This document shows, in pieces, positions 45,427-54,640 of a stretch of 64,000 nucleotides of DNA. The stretch's first letter is position 1. Each line of letters starts with the position of its first letter. The stretch covers positions 1 through 64,000 of the forward strand of contig CAJXLJ010000013.1 of NCBI GenBank assembly GCA_913055785.1. Direction: 5' to 3'. The notes below the pieces were generated by a model. The model saw only the letters and a program-made list of their open reading frames with translations. It searched no databases and was not told the DNA's origin. The position numbers and the translations under genes are program-made. The DNA comes from an uncultured Parvularculaceae bacterium. Its GTDB lineage: Bacteria; Pseudomonadota; Alphaproteobacteria; Caulobacterales; Parvularculaceae.

Positions 45427-46656
45427 TTAAATCCGCTCGATAATCATCGCCGGCGCCATGCCGCCCGCCGCGCACATGGTCACAAGCCCGACATTTGCGT
45501 CCCGGCGCTCGAGTTCGTCGAGAAGCGTTCCCGCCAGTATGGCGCCAGTCGCGCCGATTGGATGACCAAGCGCGATAGCGCCGCCGTTGACGTTGACAGT
45601 CTCCGGATCTAGGTCGAGGTCCTGCATAAACTTCAAAGGCACGACGGCGAACGCCTCATTGATTTCGAAAAGATCAATATCTTTTAGGGACATGCCCGCC
45701 TGTTCCACGGCTTTTTTCGCCGCTGGTCCGGGGGCATTGAGCATCAGCACAGGATCGTCTGCGACGGTGACCGACGCCCTGATGCGCGCACGTGGTTTCA
45801 TTCCATGCGCGTTGGCGTAATCTGAAGACGCGATAACAACAGCGCCGGCGCCGTCGACTACGCCTGAGCTCGTGCCCGCAGTATGTTGGTAGTTGATTTC
45901 AAGGTCGGGATAGACGCTTCTAATCAGCGCGCCGAAAGTAGTTCCTTCTTCGTCAATCTGCCGGTCGAAAAACGGTTCAAACGCCGGTTTTAGCCCGGCG
46001 AGTATATCATACGTCGTCTGCGGCCTGGGATACTCTTCTCTTTCAAGAAGGAGCTCGTTTTTATCATCGCGAACAGGCACAAGGCTTCGCTCAAAATAGC
46101 CGTTCTCTATCGCCTCATGCGCCCGGCGCTGACTTTCAGCGCCTAAACGATCAAGCGCTTCGCGGGTTATCCCCTCCAGCGTTGCAATCATATCAGCGCA
46201 AATGCCTTGATGAGGCTGAGGGATTCGCTTGCGGAGATCCAGATTTTGAGAATCCAGCATGAATTCGCGCTTTAGCGTTTGCGTATGCGACATCATTTCA
46301 ACGCCGCCGGCGAAAACCAGATCCTGAAAGCCGGAAACGACGCCCATAGCGGCGAAATTCAGTGCGGTCAGGCCAGACCCGCAAAACCGGTCGAGCGACA
46401 CGCCCGGCACGGTCTGCGCAAAACCGGCGTCCAACGCCGCCATGCGCCCAAGACACAGGCCTTGCTTGCCGGCCTGTGTATTCACACCCGTCACGACATC
46501 ATCGATATCCTTTGAATCAATGCCGTTCCTTTGGGCGAGCGTTTTAAGCACCGTGGACAAAAGGCGTTGAGGATGAATGCTCGACAACGCTCCTTTTTCC
46601 GGTTTGCCGATTCCTCTGGGCGTTCTCGCCGCATCAATAATCCACGCCTCGCGCAT
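45427..46656 (-). CDS. Acetyl-CoA acyltransferase (thiolase)
   Basis: This is a full-length thiolase of 409 residues. The nucleophile Cys92 is in LDRFCGSG, the NEAFA motif is present, GGAIALGHPIGATGA carries the catalytic His, and the C-terminal CAAGGMAPAMI carries the second Cys. It should cleave a 3-oxoacyl-CoA to acetyl-CoA (or propionyl-CoA) and a shortened acyl-CoA. It lies 30 bp upstream of the SDR gene and after the Rieske oxygenase gene in one operon. Confidence 0.93.
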   Translation of the reverse strand: MREAWIIDAARTPRGIGKPEKGALSSIHPQRLLSTVLKTLAQRNGIDSKDIDDVVTGVNTQAGKQGLCLGRMAALDAGFAQTVPGVSLDRFCGSGLTALNFAAMGVVSGFQDLVFAGGVEMMSHTQTLKREFMLDSQNLDLRKRIPQPHQGICADMIATLEGITREALDRLGAESQRRAHEAIENGYFERSLVPVRDDKNELLLEREEYPRPQTTYDILAGLKPAFEPFFDRQIDEEGTTFGALIRSVYPDLEINYQHTAGTSSGVVDGAGAVVIASSDYANAHGMKPRARIRASVTVADDPVLMLNAPGPAAKKAVEQAGMSLKDIDLFEINEAFAVVPLKFMQDLDLDPETVNVNGGAIALGHPIGATGAILAGTLLDELERRDANVGLVTMCAAGGMAPAMIIERI

Positions 46657-46707
46657 AAGCTAATCTTTCCAGCTACTCTTGTTCACAATGCATGTCGCTA
46701 AATCGCA

Positions 46708-47883
46708 TCAAGATTTCGATACGTAGTCTTTCACGCGGCGATCGATCTCGTCCTGATACATCGTGATTTGAATTTCCATGCCCCCAAGGTGAATTTTATC
46801 CAGTGCGCCAGAGCGCAGCCCCGCATCACATTGCTCCGCCGCCCAATAATCTTCCTGACCGAAGGTCAGTTCCATAAGCTCAAACGACCTTCGGAGTTTA
46901 TCTTCCATTTTTTCAGTGGATGGCTCGCCTTTATTGGCCAGCATGTAATAGTCGACAAAGGTGTGATCGGACGCGACGGGGCGCACGACGCCGAAACTCA
47001 CGAAATCCGGGCTTACAACCAAAATCCCGTTAGGAAACGGCGTGTAGGAGAAAACCATAATCCGTCGAACTTCTTCAAAGTCATCTGTCACGCGACTTTT
47101 TTCAAAGTTGCCACGCGCTGAAGCGTTCCGGATGTGCGGCCCAATACGATCAATTACATTTTCATTATCGACAAAAAACTTGCCCACCGAATCTTTATGC
47201 AATCTCGTAACGTGGTAGCTGTCCAGCATGGAATCCATGAGCAGCTTCCAGTTCGCTTTCACATCAAAAGTAGCCTTCTTGTAAACAATCATGTCGCCGA
47301 GACCGAGCGCGGCTAGATCTTCGCTCAGCTCGCCTTTAACCGAGCCGAAATCGATGTCATTGTCGTATGAAAGGCCAACCCAGATTATGCCGCCGCCTTC
47401 AAAACACTGCAGCTCCTTGAGACCCAGCCGGTCTTTTTCAAGGCCTGGAAATATTTCCTGCCTCGGCACGCCGATCAGCCGCCCGTCCAAGGCAAATGTC
47501 CATGCGTGATAAGGGCAACTTATCCTGACACCATTGACCGCATCGTCTTTCGTACAAAGTTTTGTTCCTCTATGGGTGCAGGCGTTGACGAAAGCTCTGC
47601 ATTGCCCATCGGCGGTGCGCGTTAACAACACAGGCACGCCCGCAATATCCACCTTGGCGTAGCTTTTCGGCGTTTCAAGCAAGGCGGAAGGCGCGGCGAC
47701 GACCGGTTCGGAATGGAAAACAGCTTCCTTTTCGAGCCTGAACCGTTCGGGGTTGATATAATTATCCGCCGGAAGCGTGTCATAAACGTGTGGAAAAACG
47801 GAATCTTTTAGCTCCGGCATTCTATGAAGAAGACGCTTTTGGCCTTCCGTCAGCGGTCTTTTCATTGGTTGAGCTTCGTTCAT
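46708..47883 (-). CDS. Rieske non-heme iron oxygenase, alpha subunit
   Basis: This is a 391-residue oxygenase. The Rieske cluster ligands are Cys102, His104, Cys123 and His126 (ACTHRG and SCPYHAW). The catalytic mononuclear iron site has His224 and His229 in the DSYHVTRLH segment. It belongs to the alpha-only group that includes ketosteroid, carnitine and stachydrine oxygenases, and no beta subunit follows. It should add oxygen to a ring or C-H bond using electrons from a ferredoxin/reductase pair. The only reductase in the window is at 33753. It is fifth in its operon. Confidence 0.93.
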   Translation of the reverse strand: MNEAQPMKRPLTEGQKRLLHRMPELKDSVFPHVYDTLPADNYINPERFRLEKEAVFHSEPVVAAPSALLETPKSYAKVDIAGVPVLLTRTADGQCRAFVNACTHRGTKLCTKDDAVNGVRISCPYHAWTFALDGRLIGVPRQEIFPGLEKDRLGLKELQCFEGGGIIWVGLSYDNDIDFGSVKGELSEDLAALGLGDMIVYKKATFDVKANWKLLMDSMLDSYHVTRLHKDSVGKFFVDNENVIDRIGPHIRNASARGNFEKSRVTDDFEEVRRIMVFSYTPFPNGILVVSPDFVSFGVVRPVASDHTFVDYYMLANKGEPSTEKMEDKLRRSFELMELTFGQEDYWAAEQCDAGLRSGALDKIHLGGMEIQITMYQDEIDRRVKDYVSKS

Positions 47884-47929
47884 ACCATTCTCCGTTGACT
47901 AAGCTCTATTACTGACAATGACGACTTTC

Positions 47930-49021
47930 TCATTCACTCGCTCCAAACAGGAAGCCTGCCGCGCGATCCTGATGATATTTCGCACTTCCAAACAGAAACT
48001 GGTTGAGTTTTGCGCGCTTCAAAAAGCGATGGCATGAATGCTCCCAGGTAAAGCCCATACCGCCATGGAGTTGAACGGCGTCGCCGGCAATCTGTTCATA
48101 TGCATCGCAAGCATAAAACTTGCTGCCGGAAGCGCCGGCTGACCCTTCAGGCAAACCGCCAGCGACGTGACCGACCGCTTCCGAAACCAGCGCGCTTGCC
48201 GCTTCAAGCAACACTTTCCAGCTCGCAACGCGATGTTTGAGCGCCTGGAAGGAACCGATGGGCCGCCCGAACTGCTCGCGCACGCCCATGTAATCCACCG
48301 TTATCTCGAGTATATGCTCCGCCCCGCCAACAGAATCGCAGGCTGTTGCAATCAACGCATGATCGATCAGTCCGCGCCACTGCGCATCGCCCAAGTCGAG
48401 AATCTGGTCTTCGACTACCTCCGCTTTATCGACGATCACATCGAACAAATGTCTTGAGGGATCGGCGCTGGGCCGCTCCTTCAGCGTGACGCCTTCCGTC
48501 TCAACAGGAAGCATTGTCAAAGCCAGCGATTTGGAAGGCTTGCGCACGGGCAAAAATATATGCGTGCTGTCAGGGCTACCGAGGACATGGCTGGTAGTCC
48601 CGGTTAGCATGCGCCCGGCGCTTAAAGCAGCAACTGGAGCGCCTGACTCCGGCAACTTCATACTGGCGCGCACTTTTCCTTCCGCCAACCGGGGAAGCCA
48701 GCTATCCTTTTGCTCAGCAGTTCCAGCGTTCGCTATCGCTTGCGCGGCAAGCATATGCGGTAAAATTGGAGATGGCGCCAAATAGCGGCCGCATTCCCTA
48801 TAAAGGACCGCCAATTCATTCAATCCAAGTCCAAGCCCGCCAAAATCCTCGCCGACACTCAAGCCGAGCCAGCCAAGGCCGGCCATTTCCTTCCATAGGC
48901 GCAATATACGGGGCTGATTGACGGATTCATCTTCGCGCGCCGCAAGCAGCCACTCCTCGTCGGCGAGCAGTTGTCTAATGGAATCGCGTAGTTCTTCCTG
49001 TTCAATCATGGCGGCGGTCAT
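47930..49021 (-). CDS. Acyl-CoA dehydrogenase family protein (small chain type)
   Basis: This 363-residue protein starts at the ATG at 49021, preceded by GGGAG and lying directly after the upstream stop. A longer reading to 49198 would overlap that gene. The C-terminal GFTWEHSCHRFLKRAK segment is typical of the small partner in heteromeric steroid-type dehydrogenases. It keeps the helical core but parts of the flavin-binding loop are poor. It probably pairs with one of the neighbouring large chains to desaturate a CoA ester. Confidence 0.82.
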   Translation of the reverse strand: MTAAMIEQEELRDSIRQLLADEEWLLAAREDESVNQPRILRLWKEMAGLGWLGLSVGEDFGGLGLGLNELAVLYRECGRYLAPSPILPHMLAAQAIANAGTAEQKDSWLPRLAEGKVRASMKLPESGAPVAALSAGRMLTGTTSHVLGSPDSTHIFLPVRKPSKSLALTMLPVETEGVTLKERPSADPSRHLFDVIVDKAEVVEDQILDLGDAQWRGLIDHALIATACDSVGGAEHILEITVDYMGVREQFGRPIGSFQALKHRVASWKVLLEAASALVSEAVGHVAGGLPEGSAGASGSKFYACDAYEQIAGDAVQLHGGMGFTWEHSCHRFLKRAKLNQFLFGSAKYHQDRAAGFLFGASE

Positions 49022-49022
49022 A

Positions 49023-49970
49023 TCAACACTCCCGCCGTCCATTGTCGCCAGCCGCGCCCCATCTGCTGTCCGCGATATCGAGCGCGGCGCCATGGGCGCC
49101 GCCAGTTTCGGATTGAAGCGCCCGCAAGCGATATGTCCAAAAGTGGAGCAAGTGCTCTGTTGTAACACCCATAGCGCCGTTAAACTGGTGCAAGTCATAC
49201 ATCAGTTTCTGCACTTCAGATTGCACATAACATGCGGCGACCATGGCGTCCTCGGGCGCTTTGCTCCAGGCCGCCTTCATCGCCAGATAATAGGCGCCCT
49301 TAGCAAGGCGGGAACATTGAACGAGTCGATGCTGCACAGCCTGAAAGGAGCCCACCGGGCGCCCAAACACCGTACGTTGCTTTACATAATCGACTGTAAA
49401 GTCGATCGCTGCTTGCGCCGCGCCGGCGAACTCTGCCGCAAGCGCCACGCGCGCCCACTGGGTCGCCGTGGCGCCAGCGGATGCAATAACCGACCGCGTA
49501 AGATCAGGTTTGCGAACGAACTTGCCGAACGGGTAGGCGTATATGGTTTCAACGCGCTCAACGTCCCCCTCGTCAATCGAGACTACCGCCACGTCTTCTC
49601 CGAGATTGACAAACGCCGTTTTAGCTACCGCCAGATTGCGGTGCGGCTTATCAAGCCGTGCGCCGTCCACATAGGCGATAGGTCCTTCAGGGACCTCATC
49701 CGGCATTAACGCCGGCGCAATCAGCGCCGACGCGCCCACTTCCACAACAGGGGGGATCTTCGCGGCCTCAGCGACAAGTAAAGCCGCCGCCAGCGGATCA
49801 ACTTCTCGCGCCGCATTAAGAAATCCGCTTTCTTGGAGCACGTCCTGCAGCGCGCTGTGGAAATAACAATAATCGAGTTTCTGCGATTGCGGGATATCCT
49901 GATGATCCAGCAAGATCGCTCGCATGGCCGAGACAAGAGCGGACTGATCGTCGTTTAGTTGAAAGTCCAC
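49023..49970 (-). CDS. Acyl-CoA dehydrogenase family protein (small chain type)
   Basis: This is a short (315-residue) family member with a GTG start that directly abuts the previous stop (TAAGTG). The C-terminal GVTTEHLLHFWTYR segment parallels the other small chain (47930-49021), but the flavin-binding middle domain is reduced. It is unlikely to bind FAD alone. The position between two larger chains suggests an alpha2beta2 complex, as known for steroid side-chain dehydrogenases such as ChsE1-ChsE2. Confidence 0.82.
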   Translation of the reverse strand: MDFQLNDDQSALVSAMRAILLDHQDIPQSQKLDYCYFHSALQDVLQESGFLNAAREVDPLAAALLVAEAAKIPPVVEVGASALIAPALMPDEVPEGPIAYVDGARLDKPHRNLAVAKTAFVNLGEDVAVVSIDEGDVERVETIYAYPFGKFVRKPDLTRSVIASAGATATQWARVALAAEFAGAAQAAIDFTVDYVKQRTVFGRPVGSFQAVQHRLVQCSRLAKGAYYLAMKAAWSKAPEDAMVAACYVQSEVQKLMYDLHQFNGAMGVTTEHLLHFWTYRLRALQSETGGAHGAALDIADSRWGAAGDNGRREC

Positions 49971-51113
49971 TTATGACATCCTTGGAAGGCCTAGGCCTCG
50001 TTGCGCGACAAGATCAAGCTGCACTTCGTTAGCGCCGCCGGTCACGCCAGCCGGCACATTGACCCGATAATAATCGTCAAGCAGCAAATGCCCTCCCGCC
50101 AGACAATCCGGTAGAAACTCAACGATAAAATTCATAAGCTCATTGACCGCTTCCAGCGCAGCGACACGCGACAGGTTAGCATCCGTATTCGGCGGGAGTT
50201 TCTTCACGCGCTGGTCTACGACGGAATAGGTCATCAACTTGGCGCCCTCGAATTGCGCAGCAATCATTCCAGCGCGCGAACGAATAATCGGATCGTCGAA
50301 CCGGCCTTCTTTTTTCAGCGCCGCAACCGCCATATCGAGCGCATGCAACCCCGTATGATAGCGGGGCACGCCGACCCGTTCATAAGAAAGCGCGTGGATG
50401 ACGATATCCCAACCCGCCCCCTCTTCTCCGAGAAGGCCGCTCACCGGCGTCTCAACATCGGTAAAGTAAACTTCATTCAGGTGCCCGTATTTCGGAAGGC
50501 CGGGATAGGACGAAACAGATATGCCGGGCGTGTTCATCGGCAGAAGAAAAACGGAAATTTCCTTTCGCCCCTCACCCGTACGGGCAAGCAGAAAACACCA
50601 ATCGGCCTTGCGCGCATATGAGGTCCAGATTTTCGAACCATTGATAATGTATTTGTCACCTGCTCGGACAGCCTTCGTGCGTAACGCCGCAAGGTCCGTT
50701 CCAGCACCAGGTTCGGAAAATCCCTGGCACCAGATAACTTTCCCGCTGGCGATGCCGCGCAGATGCTGTTCGCGCTGTTCGTCATTACCGTATTTCATCA
50801 GGGCCGGGCCGATCCAGTTTACATTCATATATTGGGGGCCGCGCGGCTCACCCGCCGCTTTCATCTCTTCACCCAAAATGAAATGTTGCCAGTCTTCACT
50901 TTCGGAACCGCCATATTCGGCAGGCCAATGAGGCGTCAGCAGCCCGCGCTCAGCCAGCGCAGCGCAAAATTCACGGGAAAAATCAATTTGCAAATCGGAC
51001 GCGTAACTTTCGCGCACATATGTTTCTTCCCAATCCGGGGGCAGCAATTCATTGATAGCTTCCCGGACGCGTCGACGGTAATCGACATGCTCTTTGGGCC
51101 AACCGAATTCCAT
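49971..51113 (-). CDS. Acyl-CoA dehydrogenase (large chain type)
   Basis: This 380-residue protein has the flavin loop FSEPGAGTDLA, the NGSKIWTSYA segment and a C-terminal GGANEVQLDLVAQRGLGLPR. It belongs to the long-chain / steroid-type FadE group, in which the YEGT-type catalytic Glu is absent and the base lies elsewhere or in a partner chain. It lies 52 bp after 51166-52368 and directly before the small chain at 49023. Confidence 0.88.
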   Translation of the reverse strand: MEFGWPKEHVDYRRRVREAINELLPPDWEETYVRESYASDLQIDFSREFCAALAERGLLTPHWPAEYGGSESEDWQHFILGEEMKAAGEPRGPQYMNVNWIGPALMKYGNDEQREQHLRGIASGKVIWCQGFSEPGAGTDLAALRTKAVRAGDKYIINGSKIWTSYARKADWCFLLARTGEGRKEISVFLLPMNTPGISVSSYPGLPKYGHLNEVYFTDVETPVSGLLGEEGAGWDIVIHALSYERVGVPRYHTGLHALDMAVAALKKEGRFDDPIIRSRAGMIAAQFEGAKLMTYSVVDQRVKKLPPNTDANLSRVAALEAVNELMNFIVEFLPDCLAGGHLLLDDYYRVNVPAGVTGGANEVQLDLVAQRGLGLPRMS

Positions 51114-51165
51114 AGGCGCGTCTACAATCCCCGCTTTTTATTTTTTCGCACTGCCTTAGCCATAT

Positions 51166-52368
51166 TCATGCAGTCCTTGGCTCTTTCGGCAGTCCGAGCC
51201 CCCGTTCGGCGATGATGTTTCGTTGAATCTCGCTGCTTCCCCCGGAAATGCTCCAGGCCCAGGAGTAAAGATAATCATGCATCCAGTTGCCGGTTTCATT
51301 GCCGCCACCCATCAGGATCGGTTGCGTCTGCTGCCCGTCAAGCTCGCTCATTTTGACGCCCAGCGCCGTGAAGTCGCGCAGGAGATCGCTGTAAAAGAGT
51401 TTGATGATAGACGGCTCCACGCTCGTGCTGTCATCCCGCATCATCCGTGTCAGCATATTGTTGACGAGCGCGCCCAGCGCCCGAATCCGAACCGATATGG
51501 TCACAAGGTCGCGCCTGATTTCATCATCTTCGAGAAGCGTTTTGCCGCGATAGGTTCTGTTTTTGGCGAGATCGAGCAGCTGCTGAAAGTTGTAACGCAT
51601 GCGCTCTGCGAGCTCCAACACGGAAAGCCCGCGCTCTGACGCCAATGTGGACATCGCCACCGCCCAACCGTTGTTTTCCGCGCCGATCAAATTCTCACGG
51701 GGAATGCGTACATTATCGAGAAATATTTCGTTAAAGTGAGATTCGCCTGTCATTTGTTTTATCGGCTTAAGCGTTACGCCGGGCGATTTCATATCGAGTA
51801 TAAAATAGGATATGCCTTTATGTTTTGGCGCTTCAGCATCGGTACGCGCAAGCAACAGACAATATTTGGCGTGGTGAGCGTTTGAAGACCATGTTTTCTG
51901 ACCGTTTACGACATAATGGTCGCCATCCCTGACGGCGCGTGTTTTCAAACTCGCCAGATCTGACCCCGCATTCGGCTCGGAAAAACCCTGACACCAAATC
52001 TCATCGCCCCCAAGAATCGCCGGCAGATGTTTTTGACGCTGTTTAGCCGTACCCCATTTTAGCAAGGTCGCGGGCACATGATGCAAAGCAATGAAATATA
52101 AAATTAATCGCGGCGCGCCAGCACGAGCGATCTCCTGATAAAGTACGATTTGCTCAGCGAAAGACATGCCGCCGCCGCCCCACTCCCGTGGCCAATGCGG
52201 TGTAGCCAGCCCCCCTTCCCGGAGCTTATGAAACCAGCATTTTTGAAACTTGACGAAATCGTCGTCGCTGGCGCCAAGCATCTGTGATTTCCAGTCCGCA
52301 GGAAGATTGTCGCCGAGCCATTTTCTGACGCGAACCCTGAAGTCACTATGCTGCTCCAACTCTTCCAA
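51166..52368 (-). CDS. Acyl-CoA dehydrogenase (large chain type)
   Basis: This is a 400-residue protein with the FSEPNAGSDLA flavin loop, NGQKTWSSNA and the C-terminal GGSSEIQRNIIAERGLGLPK. I start it at the TTG at 52368 because AGGGAG lies 6 bases upstream and this gives a normal family length. The open frame extends to 52497, but the added residues show no family similarity. It is the first gene of the eight-gene minus operon, with an IclR-type site at 52540-52564. Confidence 0.85.
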   Translation of the reverse strand: MEELEQHSDFRVRVRKWLGDNLPADWKSQMLGASDDDFVKFQKCWFHKLREGGLATPHWPREWGGGGMSFAEQIVLYQEIARAGAPRLILYFIALHHVPATLLKWGTAKQRQKHLPAILGGDEIWCQGFSEPNAGSDLASLKTRAVRDGDHYVVNGQKTWSSNAHHAKYCLLLARTDAEAPKHKGISYFILDMKSPGVTLKPIKQMTGESHFNEIFLDNVRIPRENLIGAENNGWAVAMSTLASERGLSVLELAERMRYNFQQLLDLAKNRTYRGKTLLEDDEIRRDLVTISVRIRALGALVNNMLTRMMRDDSTSVEPSIIKLFYSDLLRDFTALGVKMSELDGQQTQPILMGGGNETGNWMHDYLYSWAWSISGGSSEIQRNIIAERGLGLPKEPRTA

Positions 52369-52777
52369 ACGTATCTCCCTGGACGCGAACCTCTCAGCAC
52401 GATAGCGCCTACTCAAATGACAGGCGCCTGCGATAATATCCTCACGCGTTATGCACGGGGAATCATATCCGGCGCGAGTGCGGTCATGCCGCCGCAAACA
52501 AGACGGTGCTATTGCTTAAAACTCGACCCTCCCACATCTCTACATTGTACGATAATTGATCGTATGTAACATATATGTCCACTTTGCTTTGAGGCGGTGC
52601 TATTGTCAAGCCTCGCCGGGCCCGCGGGCGGGCGCTCAAAAAAGGCATAGGCCGCTGATTTGATTATATTATTTTGGATCACGCCAGCACGCCTGACACC
52701 GTTTGGGGGCCGCGGACATATTAGCGCCCTAGACGCAATTCAGACCGAGCTCTGGCGAAGCTAAACAGGCGCGGACA
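52369..52777. other. Divergent intergenic region with operator S4
   Basis: No convincing gene is present here. The region holds the 17-bp palindrome TACGAT-AATTG-ATCGTA (52548-52564), overlapping the IclR-type motif on the minus strand (52540-52556). It also holds a GC-rich run with a GCCCGCGGGC palindrome near 52620, and an AT-rich patch near 52665. These probably serve the acyl-CoA dehydrogenase operon and the phosphoesterase gene. Confidence 0.55.
52540..52564. promoter_or_regulatory. IclR-type operator S4
   Basis: CTACATTGTACGATAAT (52540-52556) contains GTACGATAAT and is followed by TGATCGTA, giving a 17-bp palindrome. It sits upstream of the large acyl-CoA dehydrogenase operon on the minus strand. 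Confidence 0.6.
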
Positions 52778-53392
52778 ATGAGGATCGGTATCGTATCTGA
52801 TATTCACGGGAATATCGCCGCATTGGAGGCGGCGCTTTCACATCTTGGCCCGATAGACAGGCTCGTCTGTCTCGGCGACAGCATCAGCCAATATGCTTTT
52901 TCAAATCCGGTCGTAAAAACATTAAAAGACCTCGGGGCCATCACCCTTCGCGGCAATCATGAAGAAGCGTTCTTCAACTCTTACGCTCAAAACACCACCC
53001 CATCGAATGACAACGCCCCTAGCTTAATGGAGTGGCTCGCCGCCCGCCCTTTCCAAACCGAGTTCATCGCCAGCGGCAGGCGAATTTTTCTGACCCACGC
53101 AACGCCAGTCATATCGGACTGGAGATATCTTCTCCCTCACATGCCAGCCTTTCGCGAACTTAAATCGGTAAACGCCGATTTCGTATTATATGGCCATACG
53201 CATGTGGCGTTGGCGCATCGAAGCAGTAATGCAATTGTCGTTAATCCGGGCTCAGCGGGCGAAAGCAAGCTTATTGACGGCCGGCTTTGCTATAGCTGCG
53301 CGCTTCTCGATTTGGAAGAACGCATCGTCCAGATTATTGAATTCTGCGATCAGCAAAAAACGCGCGTTCGGACCAGGGAAACCAAGTGCTAA
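52778..53392 (+). CDS. Metallophosphoesterase (calcineurin-like, YfcE/phosphodiesterase type)
   Basis: This 204-residue protein has all five metal-binding boxes: Asp8/His10 in SDIHGN, GDS, GNHEE, LTHAT and GHTH. Relatives are small phosphodiesterases or phosphatases. It is the only gene here without an obvious catabolic role and could be a bystander, or could act on a nucleotide or phosphate intermediate. It is divergent from the dehydrogenase operon and converges on the P450 gene 13 bp away. Confidence 0.87.
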   Translation: MRIGIVSDIHGNIAALEAALSHLGPIDRLVCLGDSISQYAFSNPVVKTLKDLGAITLRGNHEEAFFNSYAQNTTPSNDNAPSLMEWLAARPFQTEFIASGRRIFLTHATPVISDWRYLLPHMPAFRELKSVNADFVLYGHTHVALAHRSSNAIVVNPGSAGESKLIDGRLCYSCALLDLEERIVQIIEFCDQQKTRVRTRETKC

Positions 53393-53405
53393 CTCAGAAG
53401 CAATT

Positions 53406-54629
53406 TCAACTGCGGGCGGGCCATTCGATGTGAACATCGGAAAGCGCCATCACCCCGCCGGTTCTCCATTTCGGCGGCTTACTCTGAACGCGCTGGAAGC
53501 TCGGAATGCGTTTAATCCATTCCTCAGTAAATATCCGCATTTCCATGCGGGCGAGATAATTGCCTACGCATGTATGCGCGCCGACTGAAAACGCCAGATG
53601 TGAGCGATTTTCACGGTCAATATCAAACTTCTCCGGATTTTCATTCTTCCGCTCATCCATACCGGCGAGGGCGAGCGGACAAGCGACCATATCGCCGGCC
53701 CGAAACTGCACGCCTTCAAATTCATAATCTTTGATGCAAATGCGCGGCTGTTGCACAATAGAAAAACGACGAAGCGCTTCCTCGACAAAATCCGCAATGG
53801 AAGCCGGATCTTCCGCCAGGCGCTTTTGAATCTGCGGATGTTGCGCAAGATGGTTGTATGTAAATGTAAGGGTATTAGCGACCGTATCGAGACCGGCGAG
53901 AAACAACAAAAATCCGATCGAATTCAATTCATCATCGGTAAGCTTTCTACCGTGAACTTCTTCTTGAACCAACTTTGACATTAGATCGTCGCGTGGTTCT
54001 CTTCTGCGCATATCGAAATATTCGGAAACGATTCCGATGATCGTATTCTGAATTTCAATTCGTCGCGGAATATCAACGCCACTGAAAAACTCATGCACAA
54101 TGCTACGGAACTCTTCAAAACGCTCAAGCGGAAAACCCATCAGTTCCATAAAGATAGACACCGGATAAGCAGCGCCGACCTGTTCAGCAAACTCGCAAGA
54201 ACCTTCGTCGATAACTTTATCAATCAGTTTGTTCGCCCATTTCCGCAGCTGCGGTTCCATCGCGCGGATGGTTTTCTGGTCGAAATTCCTCATGAGCACC
54301 ATACGGAATGGCAAATGCTCCGGCGGATCGAGATTTAGCGGTATCATGACATTGCCGCTATTGGATGGCGGAATATCCAGTTCCTTGTTCGAAAAGTGCT
54401 CTGTGTCGGGAAGTATCTTCGATTGATGGTCGAGCCGCGTCACAACCCAATAACCGCCGTTTAGCGGTGAATAAAAAATATCAGGAGCATCTTCATGCAG
54501 GCTGTGAATGCCTCGCTGCACATCCTCTCCATGCGCGCCGCATCGGGGGTCTTCGAAATAATCATATTCAAAAACCTGATCTGCCCGAACATGATCAGGC
54601 ACTTCGGCCCGCTGCGATGCATTGCTCAT
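53406..54629 (-). CDS. Cytochrome P450
   Basis: This is a 407-residue bacterial P450. The oxygen-activation motif AGLDT is at 245-249, ExxR is Glu284 to Arg287, and the heme-thiolate Cys354 is in FSVGAHTCVGN. I start it at the ATG at 54629, which GGAGG precedes by 5 bases; the open frame continues to a GTG at 54644 that overlaps the SDR stop. Likely roles are terminal or ring hydroxylation of a hydrophobic substrate, as for CYP125/142-type and terpene P450s. It needs a ferredoxin, which the window lacks. Confidence 0.94.
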   Translation of the reverse strand: MSNASQRAEVPDHVRADQVFEYDYFEDPRCGAHGEDVQRGIHSLHEDAPDIFYSPLNGGYWVVTRLDHQSKILPDTEHFSNKELDIPPSNSGNVMIPLNLDPPEHLPFRMVLMRNFDQKTIRAMEPQLRKWANKLIDKVIDEGSCEFAEQVGAAYPVSIFMELMGFPLERFEEFRSIVHEFFSGVDIPRRIEIQNTIIGIVSEYFDMRRREPRDDLMSKLVQEEVHGRKLTDDELNSIGFLLFLAGLDTVANTLTFTYNHLAQHPQIQKRLAEDPASIADFVEEALRRFSIVQQPRICIKDYEFEGVQFRAGDMVACPLALAGMDERKNENPEKFDIDRENRSHLAFSVGAHTCVGNYLARMEMRIFTEEWIKRIPSFQRVQSKPPKWRTGGVMALSDVHIEWPARS

Positions 54630-54640
54630 CTTTTCCTCCG

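Noticed and set aside
52620-52629. GC-rich palindrome followed by an A-run, resembling a terminator
   Set aside because: On the strand where the T-run would follow, no upstream gene ends here; it faces the wrong way for the dehydrogenase operon.
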